Part shown: positions 1-6,491 of the stretch, in pieces
How positions within the stretch are numbered: position 1 is the first letter of the stretch
Layout of the letters: every line of letters begins with the position of its first letter
DNA from: DASVAL01 sp035649575
Lineage (GTDB): Bacteria > Planctomycetota > UBA1135 > UBA2386
Direction of reading: 5' to 3'
Assembly (NCBI GenBank): GCA_035649575.1
Contig: DASRJH010000338.1
Span: forward strand, 1 to 16,154
DNA length: 16,154 bases
The notes under the pieces: generated by a model
Databases searched by the model: none
What the model was told of the DNA's origin: nothing
What the model saw: the letters and a program-made list of their open reading frames with translations, nothing else
Program-made: the position numbers and the translations under genes

Positions 1-1
1 G

Positions 2-397
2 AGCCGCAACGACGGCCTGCACTTCCTGCAGATCTGGATCATGCCGGACGAACGCGGCCTGCAGCCGAGCTACACGGAATGGAAGCCGACGCCGGCGCAG
101 GCGGAGCAGACCGACGTCGTCGTGATCTCGCCCGACGGCCGCGACGGCAGCGCGCGCATCCACCAGGACGCGATCGTGCGGCGGCTGCGGCTCCCCGCCG
201 GCGCGGCGACGCCGCACACGATCGCCGCGGGCCGCGGCGTGTGGCTGCAGCTGATCAGCGGCGAGCTGCAGGTCGGCGAGCACCGGCTGCGGCCGGGCGA
301 CGGTCTCTGCAGCGACGACGCCGGCGCGTTCTCGATCGCCGCGAAAGCGAATGCCGAAGCGCTGCTGTTCGACCTGGGTCCGTTCCCGGCGCGATGA
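2..397 (+). CDS. pirin family protein, C-terminal part (5' end outside window)
   Basis: The reading frame is open from base 2 and ends at a TGA at 395-397, giving 131 residues of a protein whose start lies before the window. The first residues (SRNDGLHFLQIWIMPDERG) match the strand joining the two cupin halves of YhhW-type pirins, which read HFLQIWI-P-..G..P.Y. The remaining roughly 100 residues fit the C-terminal cupin domain, including a loop with HTIAAGRGVWLQLISGEL. Pirins are cytoplasmic bicupins; some (YhhW) have quercetin 2,3-dioxygenase activity, while others act as redox-sensing or regulatory proteins. The metal-binding residues sit in the N-terminal cupin, which is missing here, so activity cannot be judged. 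The gene is convergent with the superoxide dismutase gene, with 37 bases between the stops. Family is confident; substrate is unknown. Confidence 0.85.
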   Translation, partial: SRNDGLHFLQIWIMPDERGLQPSYTEWKPTPAQAEQTDVVVISPDGRDGSARIHQDAIVRRLRLPAGAATPHTIAAGRGVWLQLISGELQVGEHRLRPGDGLCSDDAGAFSIAAKANAEALLFDLGPFPAR

Positions 398-434
398 GAA
401 CGCGCCGCTGGCGGACCTCGGGGACTTGGCATGA

Positions 435-1142
435 TCATCCGCGCATGGCAGCAGCCGCCTTGCGCGCGGCAGCGAGGCGAGCGTCCACTGCTTGCCACGC
501 GAGGTTCGCGAAGAACGCGTCGACGTACTTCGCCGCGGAGGCGCCGTAGTCGAGGTGGAACGAGTGCTCGTACATGTCGAGCACGAGCAGCGGCAGACCG
601 GCGGCAAGTGCTTGCGTGTGGCCGCCGGCCGACGCGATCGCGAGGCTGTCGCGGTGCAGGTCGTAGGCGAGCACGGCCCAGCCGCTGCCGCCGGCGAGGC
701 TCATGCCGGTTGCGCGGAACAGCTCTTCGAAGCGCCCGAGGCTGCCGAACGGGGCACCGAGCGCATCGCTGATGCCGCCGGCCACCTTGCCATCGCCGCC
801 GAGGTTGCTGAAGTAGAGCTCGTGCAGCGCAGCCGAGTTGCGGAACGTCAGCTCGCGCTCGCGCAGGCCGGCGACGAGGAAGGGCGGGGTGTCTTTGTTG
901 GTGCCGGCCAGCTCCGCTTCCACCTTGTTCAGGTTCTTGACCGCGCCCGCGTAGTTGTTGTCGTGATGCGAGACGAGCAGACGCTCGCTGAGGCCCGGCA
1001 ACCTGGTCGGATCGAAGGGCAGCGGTTTCACCGCGTGATTCCCGGGCTTCGGGTCCTGAGCCAGGTGGCGGTAACCGGGAATGGAGAGGATCGCGGCGCC
1101 ACCGAGCGACGCGACGAAGAGATCACGGCGATTCGTCAACAT
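435..1142 (-). CDS. Fe/Mn-type superoxide dismutase variant with N-terminal export signal
   Basis: The 235-residue product would convert superoxide to peroxide and oxygen. The ATG at 1142 is chosen because AAGGAG lies 6 bases upstream (1149-1154). Residues 1-28 start MLTNRRDLF followed by a hydrophobic stretch, which is a Tat-like or Sec signal with an imperfect twin-arginine motif, so an extracytoplasmic enzyme is likely. The four metal ligands align with E. coli SodB: His59 (VSHHDNNYAGAVKNLN), His107 (NSAALHELYF), Asp189 and His193 (LDMYEHSFHLDYG). Two second-sphere positions differ: Tyr34 of SodB aligns with Ala67 and His30 with Asn63. The site held by Gln in classic Mn enzymes aligns with His175 (SAGGHTQ). 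Fold and ligands are clear; metal preference and rate are unknown. It lies 87 bases downstream of the PepSY-like gene on the same strand and has its own ribosome site. Confidence 0.88.
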   Translation of the reverse strand: MLTNRRDLFVASLGGAAILSIPGYRHLAQDPKPGNHAVKPLPFDPTRLPGLSERLLVSHHDNNYAGAVKNLNKVEAELAGTNKDTPPFLVAGLRERELTFRNSAALHELYFSNLGGDGKVAGGISDALGAPFGSLGRFEELFRATGMSLAGGSGWAVLAYDLHRDSLAIASAGGHTQALAAGLPLLVLDMYEHSFHLDYGASAAKYVDAFFANLAWQAVDARLAAARKAAAAMRG

Positions 1143-1229
1143 GGTCTTCTCCTTGTACAGGGCTCCTTGTAATGGGCGAATGCCGTCGCGGCAGCGCTGC
1201 AACGAGCGTCGCAGCACCGCCGGCCGGGC

Positions 1230-1784
1230 TCACTTCTTGGCACCTGCGTCGCTCGGCGTCACGACGTCACGCGTGACGGCGTCGTAGATCGCCTCGCGAG
1301 TCTTTCCCTGGTCGGCGAACAGCAACCGGAAGCGGGGCTTGCGATCGCGCAGGATCGGCGTGATCGAGTAGACGACACCGGCCTGTTCCTTCCCGGCCTT
1401 CGCCAGCACGTCGAGCAGCGTGCACGGCGAGACCGCGAGCAACGTCATCTGTTGCGCCGACCGCGCGACGTGCTCCACATCCGAGAAGACGTGTGCCTGC
1501 GGTCGCCACGTCGCAGCGGTGGGATCGCCGGCGTACTCCTTGAGTTCGTTCTGGTCGGCTGGTTCGCACACGCCCTTGCCAGCAGAGTAGACGGAGAGCT
1601 GGAAGACGCCGTCTTCGATCTCGAACTTGGCGGAGATCGGCACCTCACTGCCCTTGCTCAGTTGCTGCACGCCATCGAGCAGCGACACCTTGCTGGTCGG
1701 CAGCGTCTTCAAGAGATCGGGGTCCTGTGGACGCTGGCACCACATCACGGCGAGACACGCGAGAACGAACGGGAAACGGATCAT
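1230..1784 (-). CDS. exported tandem PepSY-like protein next to a two-component system
   Basis: The product has 184 residues. The ATG at 1784 is preferred over upstream alternatives because AGGAG precedes it by about 8 bases and a hydrophobic leader follows immediately (MIRFPFVLACLAVMWC). VLAC could be a lipobox, but the leader before it is short. Residues 34-70 (LLDGVQQLSKGSEVPISAKF, then EIEDGVFQLSVYSAGKG) resemble the first half of tandem PepSY proteins (ISAKFEIEDG..LSVY). Residues 123-175 (LLDVLAKAGK...VVYSITPILRDRKPRFRLLF...YDAVTRDVV) fit the second PepSY unit. The central segment contains extra cysteines (73, 121). PepSY proteins are periplasmic and are often encoded beside sensor kinases. 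This gene is divergent from the response regulator and shares an operator region with it, so it is probably a target or an accessory sensor of that system. The match is by eye; function is inferred from context. Confidence 0.6.
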   Translation of the reverse strand: MIRFPFVLACLAVMWCQRPQDPDLLKTLPTSKVSLLDGVQQLSKGSEVPISAKFEIEDGVFQLSVYSAGKGVCEPADQNELKEYAGDPTAATWRPQAHVFSDVEHVARSAQQMTLLAVSPCTLLDVLAKAGKEQAGVVYSITPILRDRKPRFRLLFADQGKTREAIYDAVTRDVVTPSDAGAKK

Positions 1785-1856
1785 GCGAAAACTCCTGCGC
1801 GACGTCTGAAGTGCGTCACGCGCACGCAACGTAGGCAGCGGCGTCGCACGGCTTTC

Positions 1857-1873
1857 CTGAAGAGTGTCTGAAG
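1857..1873 (-). promoter_or_regulatory. direct-repeat operator facing the PepSY-like gene (CTTCAG-N5-CTTCAG read on minus strand)
   Basis: On the plus strand CTGAAG occurs at 1857-1862 and 1868-1873, a start-to-start distance of 11 bp. Read toward the PepSY-like gene this is CTTCAG-N5-CTTCAG. Direct repeats with one helical turn of spacing are the usual binding pattern of OmpR/PhoB-type regulators (for example PmrA and QseB boxes). A further single copy lies at 1806-1811. The assignment to the adjacent regulator is inference. Confidence 0.55.
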
Positions 1874-1903
1874 GCCGCGCCAGTCCGGCGCCACAGTCGG
1901 GCG

Positions 1904-1920
1904 CTTCAGGATCTCTTCAG
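1904..1920 (+). promoter_or_regulatory. direct-repeat operator facing the response regulator gene (CTTCAG-N5-CTTCAG)
   Basis: CTTCAG occurs at 1904-1909 and 1915-1920, again 11 bp apart. The repeat extends to CTTCAGGAT in both copies (1904-1912 and 1915-1923). It is the mirror image of the pair at 1857-1873 and points toward the regulator ATG at 1973. A possible -10 (TATCAT, 1942-1947) follows. The layout suggests autoregulation. Confidence 0.55.
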
Positions 1921-1972
1921 GATGCGGCGGGCGCGCATGGCTATCATGCAGACGTTCCGGTTCCGCTTCGCC

Positions 1973-2656
1973 ATGACACGCATTCTCGTCGTCGAAGACG
2001 AGCTCAAGGTCGCCCGCGCGCTGCACGACGGACTCGCGTCTGCGGGCTACACGGTCGCGACCGCGAACGATGGCCTTCGCGCGCTCGAGCTCGTCACGAC
2101 CACCGACTTCGACCTGCTCGTGCTCGATGTCATGCTCCCGGGCCGCAGCGGTCTCGACGTGCTCGCCGCGGCTCGTTCTCGCGGGCCGACGCCGATCCTG
2201 CTGCTGACCGCACTCGACGCGGTCGAAGATCGGGTGCGTGGGCTCGACGCAGGGGCCGACGATTACCTCGTGAAGCCGTTCGCGTTCGCCGAGCTGCTCG
2301 CGCGCGTGCGCGCGTTGCTGCGCCGCGGCCAGCCCGAGGCGAACGGCACGCTCGTGGTCGCCGATCTCGTCGTCGATCGCCGCACGCGGACCGTGACCAG
2401 GAACACGCGGCCGCTCGAGCTGACGTTGCGCGAGTACGAGATGCTGGAATACCTGGTGCGCCACAAGGGGGAGGTGGTCTCGCGAGCGATGCTGGCGCGT
2501 GACGTCTGGCGCGAAACCGTGCGCGCGACGAGCCTCGACAACGTGATCGACGTTCACATCGCACGGTTACGGAGAAAGGTCGACCACGACAGCCGCGACC
2601 GGTTGATCCACACCGTACGTGGGGTCGGCTTCTTGGTCGGGGGACAGGCACCATGA
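1973..2656 (+). CDS. OmpR/PhoB-family response regulator
   Basis: The 227-residue cytoplasmic DNA-binding regulator receives phosphate from the kinase encoded immediately downstream. The receiver domain (1-115) has the full active site: acidic pair Glu8-Asp9 (VVEDE), phosphoacceptor Asp52 (LVLDVMLPG), Thr79 (LLTALD) and Lys101 (YLVKPF). The winged-helix domain (about 127-222) shows LTLREYEMLEYLV, the recognition-helix region SLDNVIDVHIARLRRKV and the wing HTVRGVGFLV. The start at 1973 (MTRILVVEDE) was chosen because the receiver fold begins there; the frame is open upstream to 1922, but that extension is arginine-rich and unlike the family. No clear Shine-Dalgarno sequence is visible. The closest named groups are CusR/QseB-like regulators, but the inducing signal cannot be read from sequence. 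It overlaps the kinase gene by ATGA. Confidence 0.95.
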   Translation: MTRILVVEDELKVARALHDGLASAGYTVATANDGLRALELVTTTDFDLLVLDVMLPGRSGLDVLAAARSRGPTPILLLTALDAVEDRVRGLDAGADDYLVKPFAFAELLARVRALLRRGQPEANGTLVVADLVVDRRTRTVTRNTRPLELTLREYEMLEYLVRHKGEVVSRAMLARDVWRETVRATSLDNVIDVHIARLRRKVDHDSRDRLIHTVRGVGFLVGGQAP

Positions 2657-4002
2657 CGGTGCGCACGCGGCTCACGCTCTGGTATGCCACGACGCTGGCC
2701 GTCGTGTTGTTCGCTTACGCCGCAGGACTGCTCGCGCTGCAGCGGCAGCGCCTGTTCGCCGCGCTCGACGAACAGCTCGCCGAGGACAAGGAGGTCGCCG
2801 AGCAACTGCTCGAACGCACTCCAGTCGGCGGCGTGAGGATCCGACCGTCCGCACACGGCGACGACCCTCCGCTCGGCTTCTCGCTGGTGGCCCAGGCCCC
2901 CGACGGTGCGATCCTGTTCGCGTCGCCGCAGGCCACGGTTGAAGCACCGTCGCCGGCGTGGACAGGGGTGCGCACCCTCGGCAGCGGCGATGCAGCGGCA
3001 CGGGTGTTCAGCGACGCCGAGACGATCGATGGCTTGCGCGTCGTGCTGCACGTATCGCGCGCCGAAGCACCGCTGCGGGCGCAATTCGGGGAGCTGCTCT
3101 GGCTGTCGTTCGGGCTGCTGCCCGCCGGCGTCCTGCTCGCGGCGGCCGGTGGATGGCTGCTCGCGCGCAAGGCCCTGCGTCCGGTCGCGCAGATGGCCGA
3201 CCAGGCGGGTCGTGTTTCCGCCGAGCGGCTCGGCGAGCGACTGACGATCGCGAATCCGGGTGATGAGCTCGGTCGACTCGCACACGCGTTCAACGCGACG
3301 CTCGAACGGCTCGAACGCTCGTTCGATCAGCTGCGCCGTTTCACGGCGGACGCGTCGCACGAGCTGCGCACGCCCCTGACTGCGCTGCGCAGCGTCGGCG
3401 AGGTCGGATTGCGCACGGCGAGCGACGTCGCAGGCCATCGCGACGTCATCGCGAGCATGCTCGAGGAGGCCGACCGCCTGACAGGGCTCGTCGACACGTT
3501 GCTGCTGCTGGCACGGTCGGAAGGCGGCGCGTTGCCGCTGATGCCCTCGGTGTTCGACCTGCGCGATCTCGCGCGCGATGTAGCAGCCACACTCGGCATC
3601 CTGGCCGAGGAGAAGCGGCTGCGCATCGCCGTGACCGGCGACGGCGCGTTGGTACGTGGCGACCGCACGCTGCTGCGGCAGGTACTGCTGAATCTGCTGC
3701 ACAACGCGATCCGCCACTCACCGCCCCTGGGCACCATCACGCTCGAGATCAGCAGCGAAGGTTCGTCTGCGCGGTGTGCGCTGCGCGACGAAGGGCCCGG
3801 CGTGCCACGCGAGCTGCGCGCGCGGGTATTCGAGCGGTTCTTCCGTGGCGACGAAGCGCGCGCTCGCGGCGGCGCTGGGCTCGGTCTCGCCGTCGCGCGC
3901 GCGATCGTCGAGCTGCATCGGGGCTCGTTGACCTTGGCCGAGCGCGACGGCCCCGGTGCCGAGTTCGTCGTGCGCCTGCCGCACGAGAACGCCGCCGCTT
4001 GA
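2653..4002 (+). CDS. membrane sensor histidine kinase (HAMP-HisKA-HATPase_c)
   Basis: The 449-residue inner-membrane kinase is the partner of the preceding regulator, with the start codon overlapping its stop (ATGA), so the two are translationally coupled. Transmembrane helix 1 spans about 11-30, a periplasmic domain of about 115 residues follows, and helix 2 spans about 148-171. HAMP lies at about 172-226. The phosphoacceptor is His236 in FTADASHELRTPLTAL. The ATP-binding domain has the N-box (LLNLLHNAIRHSP, 346-357), G1 (DEGPGVP, 379-385), F-box (VFERFFRG) and G2 (GAGLGLAVARA). The domain order matches CusS/QseC-type kinases. The periplasmic domain has no recognisable ligand motif. The C terminus after the last catalytic strand is short (RLPHENAAA), and the stop codon falls at the edge of a truncated minus-strand gene. 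Confidence 0.95.
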   Translation: MTVRTRLTLWYATTLAVVLFAYAAGLLALQRQRLFAALDEQLAEDKEVAEQLLERTPVGGVRIRPSAHGDDPPLGFSLVAQAPDGAILFASPQATVEAPSPAWTGVRTLGSGDAAARVFSDAETIDGLRVVLHVSRAEAPLRAQFGELLWLSFGLLPAGVLLAAAGGWLLARKALRPVAQMADQAGRVSAERLGERLTIANPGDELGRLAHAFNATLERLERSFDQLRRFTADASHELRTPLTALRSVGEVGLRTASDVAGHRDVIASMLEEADRLTGLVDTLLLLARSEGGALPLMPSVFDLRDLARDVAATLGILAEEKRLRIAVTGDGALVRGDRTLLRQVLLNLLHNAIRHSPPLGTITLEISSEGSSARCALRDEGPGVPRELRARVFERFFRGDEARARGGAGLGLAVARAIVELHRGSLTLAERDGPGAEFVVRLPHENAAA

Positions 4003-4093
4003 ACTTGCCTGTGCCCGGCGGTCCCGGGTCGTCGGTCTGCAGTGGAGGGCCGCCTTGGCAGAGAAGGCCGAGGACGAGTGTGGTCGCGATCAT
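4003..4093 (-). pseudogene. 5' stub of an exported 'PPLQTDDPG' protein (phenol-degradation MetA-pathway-like)
   Basis: On the minus strand an ATG at 4093, only 6 bases after the MFS transporter stop, opens MIATTLVLGLLCQGG, a short signal-peptide-like leader, followed by PPLQTDDPGPPGTGKF. That mature N terminus (PPLQTDDPGTPG..W/FE) is typical of a family of exported, probably outer-membrane beta-barrel proteins annotated as transporters or MetA-pathway-like. Family resemblance stops at about 4003, exactly where the convergent kinase gene ends; beyond this the frame is only the antisense of the kinase. The rest of the gene is therefore missing. I infer a deletion or rearrangement that brought the two-component genes next to this operon. 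The short matching length limits certainty. Confidence 0.5.
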
Positions 4094-4099
4094 GAGACG

Positions 4100-5308
4100 T
4101 CACCGTTCCTCCGGCGGAAGGACGCGCCGGAACGTGATGCCGAGCAGGACGTCGTAGACGATCTTCATGGCGGCGCCCACGAAGAGCGGTGTCGCGAGCG
4201 AGCTGCCCTGCATCAAGAGGCCCGCGACCACGGGACCCGCTGCCCACGCCCCCAGCCGCACGAGGTGGGTCACGCCCGAGGCGAACATGCGCTCCTCGGG
4301 TCTCACGACCGCCATGACGTAGGACTGGCGCGTCGGAACGTCCATCTCGACGAGCCCTTCACGCAGCAAGAACAGCAGTGCCGCGACCTCGAAGCTCGGC
4401 GCAAACGCGACGCTCGCGAGCAGGAGGCTCGACGGGATGTGCGTGAAGACCATCGTGTTCAGCAGACCGATCCGCTTGCTGAGCCACGCGGCCGCGAGGT
4501 GCGAGCCGGCGTTGAGGACTCTCGCCGCGAAGAAGAGCCCCGCAGCCTCGGCCTCGCCGACGCCGAAGCGTTCGAAGAAGTAGAACACCAGGAGCGCCGT
4601 CGTCAGGAACCCGCCGGCCAGGCTGTCGAGCGCGAACAGACTCGAGATGCGCCAGAGCACGCGCCGGCTCGCCGCGCTGACCCGCTGTCGCACGGCCGTG
4701 GACGTCTCTACGCCGGTCGAAAGCCGCGCGTAGAGCGGGGCGGTCATCAGCATCAGCGCCGAGTACACGCACAGTGCCGTGCGCAGCGAAGCGAGCTCGT
4801 CGATATCGACCGAACGCCGCAGCAGTGCCGGCAGCGCCGCGAGCAGGCCGCCGACAGCGTGGCCGACGTCCTGCAGCACGTTGTACCGCGCGAACGCGCT
4901 GGTCCGCTCCGCGGCGCTCGCGGTCGCCGCCAAGATCGCCTGCTCGATGACGAGCGATCCACCGCGATCGCGGCCCATGCCGTTGACCATCCCGAGGAAC
5001 GCCGCGGCCGCGGTGACCGTAGGGCCGACCGCGGCGGCGAGCGCGAGCCCGCCCGCGGCCGCGAGCAACGCGAGCGAGACGAGCATCCTGCGTCTTCCGA
5101 TCGTGTCGCCCGAGATCGTGACGAGAAGCGCAGCGAGCGTCGCCCCCGCGAGGCCGCTCGTGACCACGGCTCCCGTCTCCGCCGGGTCGAAACCGCGCCG
5201 CGCCAGGTAGATGCCGAGCAGCACGCCGACCATGCCCGTCGCGAGTGCGCGCACGAACGCCGCCACGTACACGAGGCGCCGATCGCGGGTGAGTCCGGGC
5301 GCGTTCAT
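4100..5308 (-). CDS. major facilitator superfamily transporter
   Basis: The 402-residue inner-membrane protein is composed mostly of hydrophobic helices, with the classic loop 2-3 motif at about 66-76 (SGDTIGRRRML, fitting G-x3-D/E-x-x-G-R-R). Later segments include a central hydrophilic loop (about 200-225) separating the two halves and a second-half stretch (LREGLVEMDVPTRQSYVMAV) seen in multidrug- or sugar-efflux-like MFS proteins. Substrate cannot be assigned. The ATG at 5308 overlaps the stop of the small upstream gene by four bases (ATGA), which both supports this start and indicates translational coupling. An upstream GTG at 5344 is in frame but would lie deep inside the small gene. 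The downstream neighbour is the truncated exported-protein stub. Confidence 0.85.
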   Translation of the reverse strand: MNAPGLTRDRRLVYVAAFVRALATGMVGVLLGIYLARRGFDPAETGAVVTSGLAGATLAALLVTISGDTIGRRRMLVSLALLAAAGGLALAAAVGPTVTAAAAFLGMVNGMGRDRGGSLVIEQAILAATASAAERTSAFARYNVLQDVGHAVGGLLAALPALLRRSVDIDELASLRTALCVYSALMLMTAPLYARLSTGVETSTAVRQRVSAASRRVLWRISSLFALDSLAGGFLTTALLVFYFFERFGVGEAEAAGLFFAARVLNAGSHLAAAWLSKRIGLLNTMVFTHIPSSLLLASVAFAPSFEVAALLFLLREGLVEMDVPTRQSYVMAVVRPEERMFASGVTHLVRLGAWAAGPVVAGLLMQGSSLATPLFVGAAMKIVYDVLLGITFRRVLPPEER

Positions 5309-5487
5309 GTCCACAGGTCCGCGAGTCCAGCGCCGAGGATCCACAGCGGCTCGGGCACCTCACTGAGCCGGGTCAGCAAGCCGAGTGTCACGAGCGCAAT
5401 CGGGCCGCCGAAGCCCAACGAGCCAGGGCAGCCAGGGCACAGGAAGTGCGAGAACAGCTGGCACAGCGTGTAGCATGTCTCGGCCAT
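5305..5487 (-). CDS. small Cys-rich membrane protein translationally coupled to the MFS transporter
   Basis: The 60-residue product starts MAETCYTLCQLFSHFLCPGC, with Cys5, Cys9, Cys17, Cys20 and His14, then continues through a hydrophobic stretch (about 24-38) and a second weakly hydrophobic segment ending GAGLADLWT. The C-x3-C...C-x2-C arrangement could bind metal or an Fe-S cluster, or form disulfides. I do not recognise the family. Its reality is supported by the ATGA overlap with the MFS start. No clear ribosome site precedes the ATG at 5487; an in-frame GTG at 5523 is an alternative start adding 12 arginine-rich residues. It is probably the first gene of a minus-strand operon divergent from the DoxX-like gene. 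Confidence 0.6.
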   Translation of the reverse strand: MAETCYTLCQLFSHFLCPGCPGSLGFGGPIALVTLGLLTRLSEVPEPLWILGAGLADLWT

Positions 5488-5581
5488 GCGCGACGGTATG
5501 GGCAAGGGCCGTGCGCGGGCCACAATCCCCGCGCGCCGCCCGACGCCGGTCCACGGCGAGCGGTGCCTGGACCAGTAGCAG

Positions 5582-5594
5582 AACGGTAACCGTT
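5582..5594. promoter_or_regulatory. inverted repeat AACGG-TAA-CCGTT in divergent intergenic region
   Basis: The sequence AACGGTAACCGTT has 5-bp perfect arms around a 3-bp centre. It sits between the divergent small Cys-rich gene (start 5487) and the DoxX-like gene (start 5676), a place where an operator would be expected. No regulator gene lies adjacent. The palindrome is short, so chance occurrence is possible. Confidence 0.25.
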
Positions 5595-5647
5595 GCCCGA
5601 TCCGGCCGGCAGCAGCGATCTCGCCGCGTTGCCCGGCCCGTTGCCCG
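5591..5647 (+). repeat. three direct copies of CGTTGCCCG
   Basis: CGTTGCCCG occurs at 5591-5599, 5627-5635 and 5639-5647. The start-to-start distances are 36 and 12 bases. The copies lie just upstream of the DoxX-like start and could be binding sites, or simply low-complexity GC-rich DNA. Confidence 0.35.
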
Positions 5648-5675
5648 CTGGTGGCAGCAACGCTCAGCTGCGGGC

Positions 5676-6122
5676 ATGCGCTCCACCAACGTTGCGTTCG
5701 CCCTCCTGTTCGCTCGCCTCGTGCTCGGCTTGATCTTCCTGATGGCCGGCGTGCACAAGGTGTTCGTCATGGGGCCGGTTGCGCACGCGCAACGGTGGTT
5801 CCTGCCGTTCGCCGATACGTTCCTGCCCGTCTGGTCGCTGTGGGCCGTCGGCACGGCGATCCCATTCGTCGAGATGATCGCCGGGGCGCTGTGCTTGCTC
5901 GGCCTGTGGCTGCGCGCGGCACTGCTCGCGCTCGGCGCCGTGCTCGTGACCGTGACCTTCGGCCACCTGCTGCACGAACCGCTGTATCCGTTCCACGAGC
6001 ACGTCGTGCCGCGTCTGGCCCTGTTGCTGTTCGTGCTGATGGTGCCGGAGACGCAGGATCGCATTACGCTCGACGCGCTGCGCCGTCGCGGGGCGACGGC
6101 CGGACCCAGCGAGCGCCCGTGA
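5676..6122 (+). CDS. DoxX-like integral membrane protein
   Basis: The 148-residue protein has four predicted helices: about 6-27, 52-76, 80-98 and 112-125. The first helix is followed by AGVHKVF, matching the DoxX pattern in which helix 1 ends in G..K. The core resembles DoxX/DoxD family proteins, membrane proteins linked to quinone-dependent oxidation or thiol stress in some bacteria; no specific reaction is assured for this group. His97 and His100 with His107 and His109 (TFGHLLHEPLYPFHEH) form a histidine-rich loop between helices 3 and 4, which is notable. The ATG at 5676 is chosen because helix 1 begins directly after it, while the open frame upstream is arginine/serine-rich and non-hydrophobic. 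No strong ribosome site is visible. It is divergent from the small Cys-rich/MFS operon. Confidence 0.7.
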   Translation: MRSTNVAFALLFARLVLGLIFLMAGVHKVFVMGPVAHAQRWFLPFADTFLPVWSLWAVGTAIPFVEMIAGALCLLGLWLRAALLALGAVLVTVTFGHLLHEPLYPFHEHVVPRLALLLFVLMVPETQDRITLDALRRRGATAGPSERP

Positions 6123-6162
6123 CGGCAGCCGGTCCTTGCGCCGCCGCATGCAACGGGAAAAC

Positions 6163-6239
<77 letters not shown>

Positions 6240-6280
6240 ACCGAGCGATCTCCGACGAGACGCCGCAGATCGAGCGAGGC

Positions 6281-6309
6281 ACGGTAGCCAGCCCCCCCAC
6301 CGCGGTCAA
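6281..6309 (-). promoter_or_regulatory. sigma70-type promoter of tRNA-Pro
   Basis: On the minus strand TTGACC (6304-6309) is followed after exactly 17 bases by TACCGT (6281-6286). This places transcription start about 35 bases before the mature tRNA 5' end. The -35 matches 5 of 6 consensus bases; the -10 is weak. Confidence 0.5.
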
Positions 6310-6491
6310 GCTCACCTTCGCGAACCGCGTGAACCGCACTTCCGCAGGCATGCGCAGCCACCGACTCGCCGCATCGCTCCCCGAACCGCTTCACCCCCTG
6401 TCCCCTCACTCCCCGACTTCGTCCCGGTTCCACCGCTGTTTCATCGCGCCGCGGTCGATAACGTCCCCACGACGCGCGCTCCGCTCCCCGC

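Noticed and set aside
3956..5473. A plus-strand open frame of 505 codons opposite the MFS transporter
   Set aside because: It is antisense to a hydrophobic transporter, which gives a charged low-complexity translation. There is no start context or domain.
6240..6491. A Mg2+ riboswitch upstream of mgtE
   Set aside because: No M-box or ykoK-like core pattern could be recognised. The stretch holds the tRNA promoter on the other strand and otherwise nothing I can name.
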